Positions 1 through 6,548 are shown, numbered from the stretch's first letter. The stretch: 11,954 nucleotides of DNA from Dehalococcoidales bacterium (GCA_028713395.1 JAQTOJ010000041.1:1-11954), one strand, 5' to 3'. Made by a program: numbers and translations. Notes: generated by a model not told the origin, from the sequence alone.

Positions 1-102
1 GATAGTATAACGGAAAAAGAGCGGGGGTGAAAATATAGGGGGCTATTGGCACAAGGGAGATTGCCGCGTCGCTTGTCTTCTCGCAAAAGGGTGAGGGAAA
101 GC

Positions 103-131
103 GGGTGGGTTGCGCGGGGCCAAACCCACCC
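103..131. repeat. Hairpin with GGGTGGGTT / AACCCACCC arms
   Basis: Nine-base perfect inverted repeat (103-111 with 123-131) around an 11-nt G-rich loop. GGTGGGTT...AACCCACC hairpins resemble dispersed intergenic repeats seen in several bacterial phyla. No second copy is present in this window. There is no T-run, so a terminator is unlikely. Confidence 0.6.
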
Positions 132-234
132 TTACGGGAACGGGTAGAATGGCAAACGCTCACCGGCAGGATGCCTGTGCCACCGGCGCGGGAATGGCGG
201 AAGAGGAAGGTAGTTTATAACAAATCCCTCTATA

Positions 235-258
235 TCTCCCCTTAAACTTAAGGGGAGA
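235..258. repeat. 24-bp palindromic repeat, copy 1 (TCTCCCCTTAA arms)
   Basis: Two perfect 11-nt arms, TCTCCCCTTAA and its reverse complement, flank a central AC. The same palindrome occurs intact at 4931-4954, 5077-5100 and 9510-9533, always preceded by CAAATCCCTCT (one or two bases vary) and followed by CAAAATA. Split or degenerate versions lie at about 491-539 and 9714-9765. It is part of the mosaic repeat family. Confidence 0.85.
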
Positions 259-310
259 CAAAATACGATGGATCCCCGATCTAGTCCCGATTCATTGAGA
301 TTCATCCGGG

Positions 311-465
311 ATGGGAATGAATGAGACAACGGTTTGAGATTGCCGCGTCGTCCCGACTTTATCGGGACTCCTCGCAAAGACGATTGGAAAAAGGACACCA
401 GGAACCCGTGCACAGACATGGGAAGGGGCTTAGGAAAAACCCACAGGCGAGACGCCTGTGCCACC
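311..465 (+). repeat. 155-bp dispersed module, copy 1
   Basis: Begins ATGGGAATGAATGAGACAA and ends at the CACAGGC hairpin followed by GCCACC. It contains the GTCCCGA/TCGGGAC hairpin (350-368). Two full copies lie at 5177-5331 and 5419-5573; an internally deleted one lies at about 9587-9689 and a 5' fragment at 9851-9926. All copies point the same way. Confidence 0.85.
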
Positions 466-630
466 AAGGGCGAGGGACAAATCCCTCTGTATCTCTCCCC
501 GATCAGGTCGGGGACAGGCTCCTTAAACTTAAGGGGAGAAGGAAACTCGGTCTTCTGGCACTACGGCCTCTGGATCCCAACTTCCGTTGGGATGACGTGA
601 AAAGGGATGAAAGAGGGGAGAACCTAAAAT

Positions 631-810
631 AGAAAAAAGAAGAGGGCTCTAACCTGAATCCCTTTGACCCCGGAGCCACGGTCTGGGAGGGGTGGTGGCG
701 TTAATTGAATCGGGAGATGTAAAATACTCCGCTTTCAACGCTCCGGTTTCCCCGGTCAGAGCCCTTTAGACGCTTGAGTAACGACAACGGGTAAAGATTA
801 ATATGTTGGT
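631..810 (-). ncRNA. Candidate structured small RNA (family not identified)
   Basis: Read on the minus strand, this segment starts just after a near-consensus promoter and ends in a T-rich run (640-631). The core folds well. P1 pairs 754-765 with 643-654 as 12 continuous pairs with one G-U. P2 pairs 740-746 with 670-676 (CCGGAGC/GCTCCGG, 7 bp). P3 is a hairpin directly stacked on P2 (739-734 with 709-704, plus an inner CGGAG stem). The P1-P2 junction has unpaired GGGGAAA on one side and 15 nt on the other, and a C-rich 27-nt strand (677-703) could pair with the G-rich junction. In P1 and P3 the wobble pairs are G-U on the minus strand but A-C mismatches on the plus strand, which favours minus-strand transcription. 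No protein gene lies downstream, so a free-standing RNA fits better than a riboswitch. A 180-nt length with a stem-bubble-stem plan is 6S-like, but I do not recognise it as 6S, SRP or tmRNA. Confidence 0.45.
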
Positions 811-816
811 ATGTAG

Positions 817-845
817 AATATAAGGCAAAGGGTGTGCCTTGTCAA
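817..845 (-). promoter_or_regulatory. Sigma70-type promoter for the minus-strand RNA candidate
   Basis: On the minus strand: TTGACA (845-840), a 17-bp spacer, then TATATT (822-817). This is a perfect -35, a one-mismatch -10 and ideal spacing, the best promoter match I found in the window. Predicted start is near 810. It points away from the transporter gene at 967. Confidence 0.6.
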
Positions 846-896
846 TAGGGAAAATACACCATTGTTCAGATATGGTTGATATTGGTGAATGGCATT

Positions 897-919
897 GCCG
901 CCGGACGGGCGGCGTTTTT
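897..919 (+). terminator. Rho-independent terminator-like hairpin
   Basis: GCCGCC (897-902) pairs with GGCGGC (908-913) around a 5-nt loop and is followed by G and five T. Compact and GC-rich, it is terminator-like on the plus strand. No gene ends upstream on this strand, so it may insulate the transporter gene from transcription out of the repeats, or attenuate its leader. Confidence 0.5.
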
Positions 920-946
920 AGCAAAGCATTCCCTGATAAATATGCT
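918..946 (+). promoter_or_regulatory. Possible promoter of the anion transporter gene (weak)
   Basis: TTAGCA (918-923), 17 bp, TATGCT (941-946). The -35 match is poor and overlaps the T-run of the preceding hairpin. It would start transcription about 13 nt before the ATG at 967. Confidence 0.25.
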
Positions 947-966
947 AATCTTATCTGTAGCGGATT

Positions 967-2205
967 ATGATTTCTCTGATCGTTTTGTTGGGCGTCTTGA
1001 TCCTCATTATCGTCAGGCGCATCGGGAACATGAAGCTTCAGATCTGGCAGATCATGCTGGGCGGAGCGTTGACCGTGCTGTTGACCGGGCAGATAACGCC
1101 GTGGAGCGCAGTCAAGGCGATCAACATCGATGTCATCCTGTTTTTGCTGGGGATGTTCATTGTGGGGGAAGCCTTACAAGCGAGCGGCTACCTGGCGTAT
1201 CTTTCCCACCGGTTGTTCCGGCGGGCAAAATCGCTGGATGCGCTGGTGCTGACGATCCTGTTCGGCATGGGCATCCTGGCGGCGTTTTTGATGAACGATA
1301 CTCTGGCCATTATAGGCACGCCGGTGGTGTTGATGCTGGCGAAACAGACGAAAACCCGGCCGCAGATATTGATGCTGGCGCTGGCCTTTGCCATTACCAT
1401 CGGCAGCGTGATGAGTCCGATAGGGAATCCGCAAAACCTGCTGGTAGCGGTGAACGGCAATGTAAACAATCCGTTCCTGACCTTTTTCCGCTACCTGTTA
1501 TTGCCGACTTTGATCAACCTATTAATCGGCTTTGTAGTCTTGCGGTTGGTGTACCGGCGACAATTCCAGGGTGATTTTACGGAGCAGACCCCGGAAGGGG
1601 TGACCGATCCCAAACTGGCGCGCCTGACCAAAATTTCCCTGGCGATACTGGGATTGTTGATCGTGGTGAAAATAGGGCTGGTTTTTGCCGGCGTGCAGGC
1701 AGAGTTCCGCTTGACCTATATTGCGCTGGCGGCGGCCTTACCCATTTTACTGTTCAGCCCGCGGCGGTTGACCATTGCGAAACAGATCGATTGGTCGACG
1801 CTGGTGTTTTTCGCGGCGATGTTCGTTTTGATGCAGAGCGTCTGGGATGCCGGGTTGGTGCAAAACTTCATCAATAACCGCGGCTTCAATCTCACTTCAA
1901 TAGGGATGATCTTGATCGTGAGCGTGATTTTGAGCCAGTTAATTTCCAATGTGCCGCTGGTAGCGCTTTACCTGCCGCTGTTAATGAAACTGGGGGTGGA
2001 TGCCAAACAATTGATGGCATTGGCCGCGGGGAGCACGATTGCGGGGAACCTTTCGATACTCGGCGCAGCCAGTAATGTGATCATCATACAAAATGCCGAA
2101 CAGAAAGCGGGAGAAACGCTATCCTTCCGGGAATTTGTGAAGATAGGCATACCGCTGACGATACTAAATACCCTGGTCTACTGGGCGTTCTTCACGTTAT
2201 TCTAA
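967..2205 (+). CDS. ArsB/SLC13-type (CitMHS-like) anion transporter
   Basis: A 412-residue, almost wholly hydrophobic inner-membrane protein of the ion-transporter superfamily that includes arsenite permease ArsB and the SLC13/DASS carriers. Both halves carry the expected signatures: MNDTLAIIGTP (109-119) and SPIGNPQNLL (150-159) in the first, ISNVPLVALYLP (326-337) and AGNLSILGAASN (359-370) in the second, then FREFVKIGIPLTIL near the end. These Asn/Gly/Pro-rich turns form the substrate and cation site in the family. A loop at about 200-222 separates the halves. The substrate cannot be told from sequence; no ars regulator or reductase is nearby, so arsenite is not supported. An in-frame TAG at 958-960 limits the start to ATG 967 or the ATT before it. 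No good Shine-Dalgarno is visible, which suggests a very short leader. The gene converges on the MFS gene, sharing 4 bp. Confidence 0.88.
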   Translation: MISLIVLLGVLILIIVRRIGNMKLQIWQIMLGGALTVLLTGQITPWSAVKAINIDVILFLLGMFIVGEALQASGYLAYLSHRLFRRAKSLDALVLTILFGMGILAAFLMNDTLAIIGTPVVLMLAKQTKTRPQILMLALAFAITIGSVMSPIGNPQNLLVAVNGNVNNPFLTFFRYLLLPTLINLLIGFVVLRLVYRRQFQGDFTEQTPEGVTDPKLARLTKISLAILGLLIVVKIGLVFAGVQAEFRLTYIALAAALPILLFSPRRLTIAKQIDWSTLVFFAAMFVLMQSVWDAGLVQNFINNRGFNLTSIGMILIVSVILSQLISNVPLVALYLPLLMKLGVDAKQLMALAAGSTIAGNLSILGAASNVIIIQNAEQKAGETLSFREFVKIGIPLTILNTLVYWAFFTLF

Positions 2206-4292
2206 TACCGTGTGACGACCGGTTCGAGCTGTAATTTGCGCGCGACCGGTAAGACGGCGGCGGTGCGGCGCGGTTTAGCGGTAAAATCTCTTTTGATGGT
2301 CACGGGCACGGGTTTTACGGGCACCCGGTGATTTACAGCGGGTTTGCGGTGATACGGCTTCACATTTTCAGCGCTAAACCGTTTCCAGTCTTCAGGATGA
2401 TACAGCAAAGGTTGCCGGGCAGTGTGATGTTTGACCTGAGCCGATTTATTACCGGCGGTTTCTTGCTTATACTTTTCCCAGGCTTCAGGGTGATAATAAA
2501 CCGGTTGGCGGGAAGAAGTGCCGGTGGTACTTTGCATGGTGGTGGCGTTCAGGGCGGCGCCCTGTTTCAAATAATCCAGCCATTGTTCCGGGTTGTGGAA
2601 CAGCCCTTTCTTTTCAATTTGAGCGGCTTGCCGGGCTTTGTCTGTCATTGCATCCGGTTGCGCCCATTCGGCTTTGCGATAGTAAAGGCCTTCACGCGCC
2701 GGTGATGTTTTGGTTTCCGCCATGATCGGCTGGAGGTCAGCGCCTTGCTGTCTCATGTAATCCGCCCAATTATTGGGGTGGGTGTAGAGGGCTTTGGGGT
2801 TTTCCGAGACTTCATGGGTTTTGGGGGTGGTTTTATTATATTTGGACCACTCATTGGTCTGGTAGAACAAGCCGGCTTTGACCGGATTCAACCGGGTGAG
2901 GGTCTTGCCGATGTTGTTACCGATGATGTAAGCCCGGCGGGTAAATTTACCCCAGGCTTCCGGGTGGTAATATAAACCGCCGGCGTAGGAAGACATTTCC
3001 GCCGCGGATAGTTCGTTGGCGAGTTCCTCGTGGATAACGGCGCCCGGGATGCCTTCGGTGGTCAGCTTGGGCAGCATGATGCGGGCAACGACCATGCGTA
3101 AAATACCGGATAGAAGGAAAAGGGTAAGGATCTTGCTGCCGAAAATGGGCACGATATTGTTCACCAATAAAGCGCCGGTGAGCGCCCCGAGGGCAACGGA
3201 AAATGAAGTGAGGCTCTTGTAATAGACAATATAGCGTAAGCGCTGTTCCGGTGAGGTAGCTTTATAAATGAAGGTTTGCACGGAAAGATCAAAGGCCGCC
3301 CAGACGACGCCGGAGAAGGCCTGTATCATACACAGGTAGGCGATATTGGTGGAGAACAGCCAGAGTACCGGCACAATGGGAATGAGGTAGGCGACCATGC
3401 TCAGGACTTTCAAGCTGCCGGTTTTATCCACCATTTTACCCCAGAAGGTGAGGCTGATGACGCGGGCAATAAATTCAAAAGAGACCACCGCGGCGAAGGT
3501 CATATAACCGAATTTCAGTTCGTCCATCATGTAAGAGGCAAATAACGGACCGGCTAAATTGGTGGCGAAGGTGAACATTGAGACGAAGAGAATGAAAACA
3601 CCGAGGTGGCTTGATCTGGCCTGCTTGAGGAAGGTTAAAAAGCCGAATTCCGCGGGTTTAGTTTTGGATTCCGGAATCACGGGTGGTTTGATGCGGGTAT
3701 ACAAAAAAGCGCTGGCGGCCGAGGCAAAGAGGGCGAATAGCAAGATGACCGCAAAGCCGAACAAGTTTTTATTGGCATTGGTTTCAAGAATGATGCCCAT
3801 GATATAAAAGGTCAATAGATAGGCAGCGCCGGATATAACCGAACGCCAGCTTAGATACCGGCCCATTTTATCCGTGGGCACGATATTGGCGATCCAATAA
3901 TCGCGCAGGGGGCCTAACAAAACAGTAGGGACGATATTGATGATCCATAAAGCCGTGAGCATTAACGGATGAACGTGGGTAAAGAGCATCATCACGAGGA
4001 CGATAGGAATCCAAGTGGCGGTGTTGGCCAGGGCTAGTATCACAACGGTGCGGCGAGTGGAGGTTTTGGGGCCTTCAATAAGAGAGGGGACTTTTAACAG
4101 AAAGACGGAAAGGAATAAGTTTGTCAAACTGCTTAATAAGGCGACGCCGCTGCCGTTGGCGCCGGCGGCAATAACACTTTGTGATTGGTAAGCGATGGCG
4201 GCATTCTCAACGGAACCGCTGCCGGCTTCGGCGTGAAATAAAGTAAGGCTGGGTTCTTTTTTGTCTTTGCTTTTAGCCCAAATGAATTTCAT
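2202..4292 (-). CDS. MFS transporter with seven-repeat C-terminal tail
   Basis: A 696-residue protein. Residues about 45-408 are a major facilitator superfamily membrane domain with roughly 11-12 hydrophobic segments and a motif-A-like loop between the halves of the second bundle (FWGKMVDKTGSLKVL, 283-297). The charged linker at about 200-228 separates the two bundles. Unlike ordinary MFS carriers of about 400 residues, it continues for nearly 290 hydrophilic, Lys/Arg-rich residues, predicted cytoplasmic. This tail holds seven imperfect repeats of the form [G/P]-L-Y-Y-H-P-E-x-W-x-K-Y at 440, 475, 502, 536, 564, 598 and 629, ending in a basic Pro-rich stretch. Substrate and tail function are unknown to me. 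The start ATG is preceded by GGTGGG six bases upstream, an acceptable ribosome site. The gene stands alone, with a long gene-free region upstream; its TAG overlaps the TAA of the convergent transporter. Confidence 0.85.
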   Translation of the reverse strand: MKFIWAKSKDKKEPSLTLFHAEAGSGSVENAAIAYQSQSVIAAGANGSGVALLSSLTNLFLSVFLLKVPSLIEGPKTSTRRTVVILALANTATWIPIVLVMMLFTHVHPLMLTALWIINIVPTVLLGPLRDYWIANIVPTDKMGRYLSWRSVISGAAYLLTFYIMGIILETNANKNLFGFAVILLFALFASAASAFLYTRIKPPVIPESKTKPAEFGFLTFLKQARSSHLGVFILFVSMFTFATNLAGPLFASYMMDELKFGYMTFAAVVSFEFIARVISLTFWGKMVDKTGSLKVLSMVAYLIPIVPVLWLFSTNIAYLCMIQAFSGVVWAAFDLSVQTFIYKATSPEQRLRYIVYYKSLTSFSVALGALTGALLVNNIVPIFGSKILTLFLLSGILRMVVARIMLPKLTTEGIPGAVIHEELANELSAAEMSSYAGGLYYHPEAWGKFTRRAYIIGNNIGKTLTRLNPVKAGLFYQTNEWSKYNKTTPKTHEVSENPKALYTHPNNWADYMRQQGADLQPIMAETKTSPAREGLYYRKAEWAQPDAMTDKARQAAQIEKKGLFHNPEQWLDYLKQGAALNATTMQSTTGTSSRQPVYYHPEAWEKYKQETAGNKSAQVKHHTARQPLLYHPEDWKRFSAENVKPYHRKPAVNHRVPVKPVPVTIKRDFTAKPRRTAAVLPVARKLQLEPVVTRY
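2376..2978 (-). other. Coding region of seven Trp-centred tail repeats
   Basis: Codes for residues 439-639 of the MFS protein. Repeat cores are LYYHPEAWGKF, LFYQTNEWSKY, LYTHPNNWADYM, LYYRKAEWAQP, LFHNPEQWLDYL, VYYHPEAWEKY and LLYHPEDWKRF. Trp is invariant; an aromatic or Leu at the second position and P-E before the Trp are common. Start-to-start spacings are 35, 27, 34, 28, 34 and 31 residues. Linkers are polar and variable. The first, sixth and seventh repeats are closest to the consensus; the fourth is the most degenerate. Confidence 0.8.
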
Positions 4293-4355
4293 GTTTACCC
4301 ACCAATAATACGAAATAGACCACGGGTAGATAGTAAGGAGGTATGATGATAATAA

Positions 4356-4383
4356 TTCATATTGTGTAGCGGGTTGGTGACAA
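4356..4383 (-). promoter_or_regulatory. Possible promoter of the MFS gene (weak)
   Basis: On the minus strand: TTGTCA (4383-4378), 16 bp, TATGAA (4361-4356), about 64 nt before the start codon. An alternative -10, TATTAT at 4310-4305, is nearer the start but lacks a recognisable -35. Confidence 0.25.
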
Positions 4384-4392
4384 AGCCGATAT

Positions 4393-4415
4393 TTCCGTAA
4401 AACAACAATACGGAA
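4393..4415. repeat. Inverted repeat TTCCGTA / TACGGAA
   Basis: Perfect 7-nt arms (4393-4399 and 4409-4415) around a 9-nt A-rich loop, just upstream of the possible -35 of the MFS gene. It could be a regulator site; nothing else in the sequence identifies one. Confidence 0.4.
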
Positions 4416-4543
4416 TCAAGGCGATGTTATTTGAATGTGTAAAAAATAGAGGAACACAATTAAAAGGATTATGCTGCTCCATTTTCTAATGGCTCACCTG
4501 AGCAAGAAGTCCTGAAAGGAATCAGGTCCGTATTCAATTTAGA

Positions 4544-4563
4544 AAAAAGCTTTCTCGCTTTTT
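4544..4563. terminator. Weak bidirectional terminator-like hairpin
   Basis: AAAAAGC (4544-4550) and GCTTTTT (4557-4563) around TTTCTC, with A- and T-runs on both sides. The stem has only two GC pairs, and no transcript is known to need it. Confidence 0.25.
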
Positions 4564-5176
4564 GTTTTGAATTTCCGGGGCAACTTCAACTTAATTCATC
4601 CGCAACCTGTCAACTGCCGCCGGTACCATGGTTCAGCTATTCTGCATAAGCGGGAAGTTTTTTTACACCCGCGAATACTCCACTCTGCCCAGAGACAAGC
4701 CATCAATCAATTTTATGACCAACCACTTGCCTCCTCTCTAATAATAATTATAGGTTACATTATGGTAAATTACAATAGGTTTGAAGCTAAAAAATAGTTT
4801 TTCGGGGTGGGGAAACAGCTTTTTAGCGGGTGGTGTGAAGTGCCTGTTTTCATGGGGGAGAAAGGTTTTGTCCGGATGCAGGATCAGGTGTGGGATGCAA
4901 GGAAAGAGATTTATGACAAATCCCTCTGTATCTCCCCTTAAACTTAAGGGGAGACAAAATACGTTGGATTACCGCCCCGATTACTTACGGGATGAACAGC
5001 AGACAAGCTGCTGAATGGGTGCCACCGGCGCGGGAATGGCGGAAGAGGAAGGTAGTTTACAACAAATCCCTCTGTATCTCCCCTTAAACTTAAGGGGAGA
5101 CAAAATACGAGGATGCCAGATCTAGTCCCGATTCATTGAGATTCGTACGGGATGGCGATGAAACCGCTCATCCGGG

Positions 5177-5331
5177 ATGGGAATGAATGAGACAACGGTT
5201 TGAGATTGCCGCGTCGTCCCGACTTTATCGGGACTCCTCGCAAAGACGATTGGAAAAAGGACACCAGGAACCCGTGCGCAGACAAGGGAAGGGGTTTAGG
5301 AAAAACCCACAGGCAGGATGCCTGTGCCACC
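5177..5331 (+). repeat. 155-bp dispersed module, copy 2
   Basis: Aligned by eye with copy 3 at a constant offset of 242 bp, it differs at only two positions (ACAACGG versus ACAATGG, and GGTTTAGG versus GGCTTAGG). This implies a recent duplication or gene conversion. Confidence 0.88.
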
Positions 5332-5418
5332 AAAGGCGAGGGACAAATCCCTCTGTATCTCTCCCATCGATGGAGAGAAGATGGTACTAAGGGCAAGAGA
5401 GGGGTATATAGCTTCAAT

Positions 5419-5573
5419 ATGGGAATGAATGAGACAATGGTTTGAGATTGCCGCGTCGTCCCGACTTTATCGGGACTCCTCGCAAAGACGATTGGAAAAA
5501 GGACACCAGGAACCCGTGCGCAGACAAGGGAAGGGGCTTAGGAAAAACCCACAGGCAGGATGCCTGTGCCACC
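5419..5573 (+). repeat. 155-bp dispersed module, copy 3
   Basis: Near-identical direct copy of 5177-5331. Its left flank (5389-5418) instead matches the flank of the fragment at 9851, so the module joins different neighbours in different places. Confidence 0.88.
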
Positions 5574-5670
5574 TGCTCCGGGATGACGTGAGAGGAAGAG
5601 ATGCTTCGCCACTGCGCGTTCTCAGCATGACAATGGGGAAAAAGGGGGAAATCTACCATTGACACCGCTT

Positions 5671-5698
5671 TTGATGGAGAGTACGATGCATTTATAAT
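5671..5698 (+). promoter_or_regulatory. Promoter of the exonuclease III gene
   Basis: TTGATG (5671-5676), 16 bp, perfect TATAAT (5693-5698). The -10 ends only 12 nt before the ATG, so the predicted start falls near or inside the GGAGGGGG ribosome site (5701-5708). A TTGACA at 5659-5664 is 28 bp from the -10, too far to serve as its -35. Confidence 0.45.
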
Positions 5699-5710
5699 TC
5701 GGAGGGGGAG

Positions 5711-6487
5711 ATGCCGGAAATTAAACTGGTGTGCTGGAATGTGAATGGCATAAGGGCGGTTTACAAACGCGGATTTTTGGATTGGCTGCGTGGGGAAAAG
5801 CCGGATATTTTGTGTTTGCAGGAAACGAAGGCGGCACCGGATGATTTACCGCCGGAAATACGAGACTTGGAGGGTTATTCCGGGGATTGGAATAACCCAA
5901 TGCGCAAGGGTTACGCCGGGGTGGCGACCCTGAGCCGGCGGAAACCTTTGGAAGTGAAAATGAATATTGCCCGCCCGCGCCTGGATATGGAAGGGAGGGT
6001 ATTGATTCACCTTTACCCCGGATTTACACTTTACAACGTATATTTTCCGAACGGGAAGAAAGACGCGGTGCGTTTGAAATACAAGATGGATTTTTATGAC
6101 GACATCTTGATCGATCTGGAAGCCCGCCGCCGCAAGGGAGAGAAACTGATCGTTTGCGGGGATTATAATACCGCTCATGAAGAAATAGACATAGCGCGGC
6201 CGCGGGAGAATGCCAAAGTCTCCGGGTTTTTGCCCGAAGAAAGGGCATGGCTGGATAAATACATAGCAATGGGTTACGTGGATATTTTCCGGCGTTTACA
6301 CCCTGAACCGGCGCAATACACTTTCTGGGATATGAAAACCGCCGCACGCGAGCGGAACATCGGGTGGAGGATAGATTACTTTTTTATCACGGAGAATTTG
6401 CTGGCGGATGTAAAGGCGGCGACCATATTAAAAGATGTAACGGGGTCCGATCATTGCCCGATTAGTTTGATATTGAAAAGCGGTTGA
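5711..6487 (+). CDS. xth: Exodeoxyribonuclease III (AP endonuclease, Xth/ExoA family)
   Basis: A 258-residue enzyme of the endonuclease/exonuclease/phosphatase superfamily. It incises DNA 5' of abasic sites and removes 3'-blocked ends in base excision repair, using a divalent metal. All family motifs are present: CWNVNGIRA (8-16, Asn for metal/substrate), LQETKA (36-41, metal-binding Glu38), YNVYFPNG (108-115, catalytic Tyr), CGDYNTAH (149-156, Asp151 and Asn153), NIGWRIDYFF (216-225) and the final SDHCP (246-250, Asp-His pair). Length matches the ExoA/Xth type of about 250-260 residues. The start is supported by GGAGGGGG two bases upstream of the ATG. It stands between repeat block 2 and the two-component genes, 82 bp from the kinase start, and probably has its own promoter. 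Confidence 0.93.
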   Translation: MPEIKLVCWNVNGIRAVYKRGFLDWLRGEKPDILCLQETKAAPDDLPPEIRDLEGYSGDWNNPMRKGYAGVATLSRRKPLEVKMNIARPRLDMEGRVLIHLYPGFTLYNVYFPNGKKDAVRLKYKMDFYDDILIDLEARRRKGEKLIVCGDYNTAHEEIDIARPRENAKVSGFLPEERAWLDKYIAMGYVDIFRRLHPEPAQYTFWDMKTAARERNIGWRIDYFFITENLLADVKAATILKDVTGSDHCPISLILKSG

Positions 6488-6518
6488 ATAATGGACTATG
6501 ATATTGTGGCCGATTAAT

Positions 6519-6548
6519 TTGAATTCCAGATACCGCGATACGTAATAT
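6519..6548 (+). promoter_or_regulatory. Possible promoter of the two-component operon
   Basis: TTGAAT (6519-6524), 18 bp, TAATAT (6543-6548). Predicted start is near 6555, about 15 nt before the TTG start, leaving a leader that is little more than the GGAGG at 6556-6560. Confidence 0.35.

Larger units (their letters stand above)
1..630. repeat. Repeat block 1 (mosaic intergenic repeats, no gene)
   Basis: This stretch holds no credible gene. It is a chain of repeat modules that recur at 4915-5640 and 9311-10035. In order I see a degenerate copy of the GAGATTGCCGCGTCG element (56-93), a hairpin with GGGTGGGTT arms (103-131), a GGCGCGGGAATGGCGGAAGA module (about 183-205) leading into the palindrome at 235-258, the 155-bp module at 311-465, a CACAGGCG hairpin (442-460), a CCCCGA/TCGGGG hairpin (497-513) and a TCCCAAC/GTTGGGA hairpin (575-592). 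Reading frames stay open on both strands over these modules, but the translations recur in the other blocks in several frames, match no domain I know and lack convincing ribosome binding sites. I therefore read them as spurious. Confidence 0.85.
4293..4914. other. Gene-free, AT-richer region upstream of the MFS gene
   Basis: No convincing gene. A 76-codon plus-strand frame at 4567-4797 has low-complexity, His/Arg-rich content, no ribosome site and no family resemblance, so I leave it out. Visible structure: an inverted repeat at 4393-4415, a CCTGA/TCAGG hairpin at 4511-4526, an AAAAAGC/GCTTTTT hairpin at 4544-4563, and a strong AAGGAGG (4335-4341) followed by a tiny frame reading MMIIIHIV. 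Base composition differs from the flanking genes and may mark decayed or acquired DNA. Confidence 0.5.
4915..5640. repeat. Repeat block 2 (mosaic intergenic repeats, no gene)
   Basis: Made of the same modules as the other blocks: the palindrome with TCTCCCCTTAA arms (4931-4954 and 5077-5100), a CAGCAG/CTGCTG hairpin (4997-5013, repeated at 9333-9349), the GGCGCGGGAATGGCGGAAGA module (about 5029-5048), two full copies of the 155-bp module, and a short CAAATCCCTCTGTATCTCTC piece (about 5345-5364). The segment at 5389-5421 ending GCTTCAATATGGG matches 9819-9853. Open frames on both strands are by-products of the repeats. All modules lie in the same orientation as in blocks 1 and 3. Confidence 0.85.

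Noticed and set aside
132..632. Overlapping open frames on both strands in block 1 (111, 103 and 88 codons)
   Set aside because: They lie on repeat modules, recur in other frames elsewhere, and lack ribosome sites and domains.
631..810. SRP RNA or tmRNA
   Set aside because: The GGAAGGAAGCA-type SRP loop and the tmRNA tag and acceptor features are absent.
876..1574. A 232-codon plus-strand frame overlapping the anion transporter start
   Set aside because: Shadow frame: its His/Asp/Arg-rich product matches nothing, while the other frame has full transporter motifs.
967..2205. Arsenite efflux pump (arsB)
   Set aside because: The fold family fits, but no arsR, arsC or arsA is nearby and the motifs are shared with other anion carriers, so the substrate is left open.
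4567..4797. 76-codon plus-strand frame in the AT-rich gap
   Set aside because: No ribosome site, low-complexity product, no family signature.
4915..5640. Possible CRISPR array
   Set aside because: Repeats are of unequal length and spacing, modular, and lack constant-length unique spacers; no cas genes are present.
5133..5665. Several 67-94 codon frames in repeat block 2
   Set aside because: Translations of the 155-bp module in different frames and strands; the same peptides occur at other copies.
5659..5698. TTGACA at 5659 as -35 for the exonuclease promoter
   Set aside because: It is 28 bp from TATAAT, too far; TTGATG at 5671 has a 16-bp spacing.
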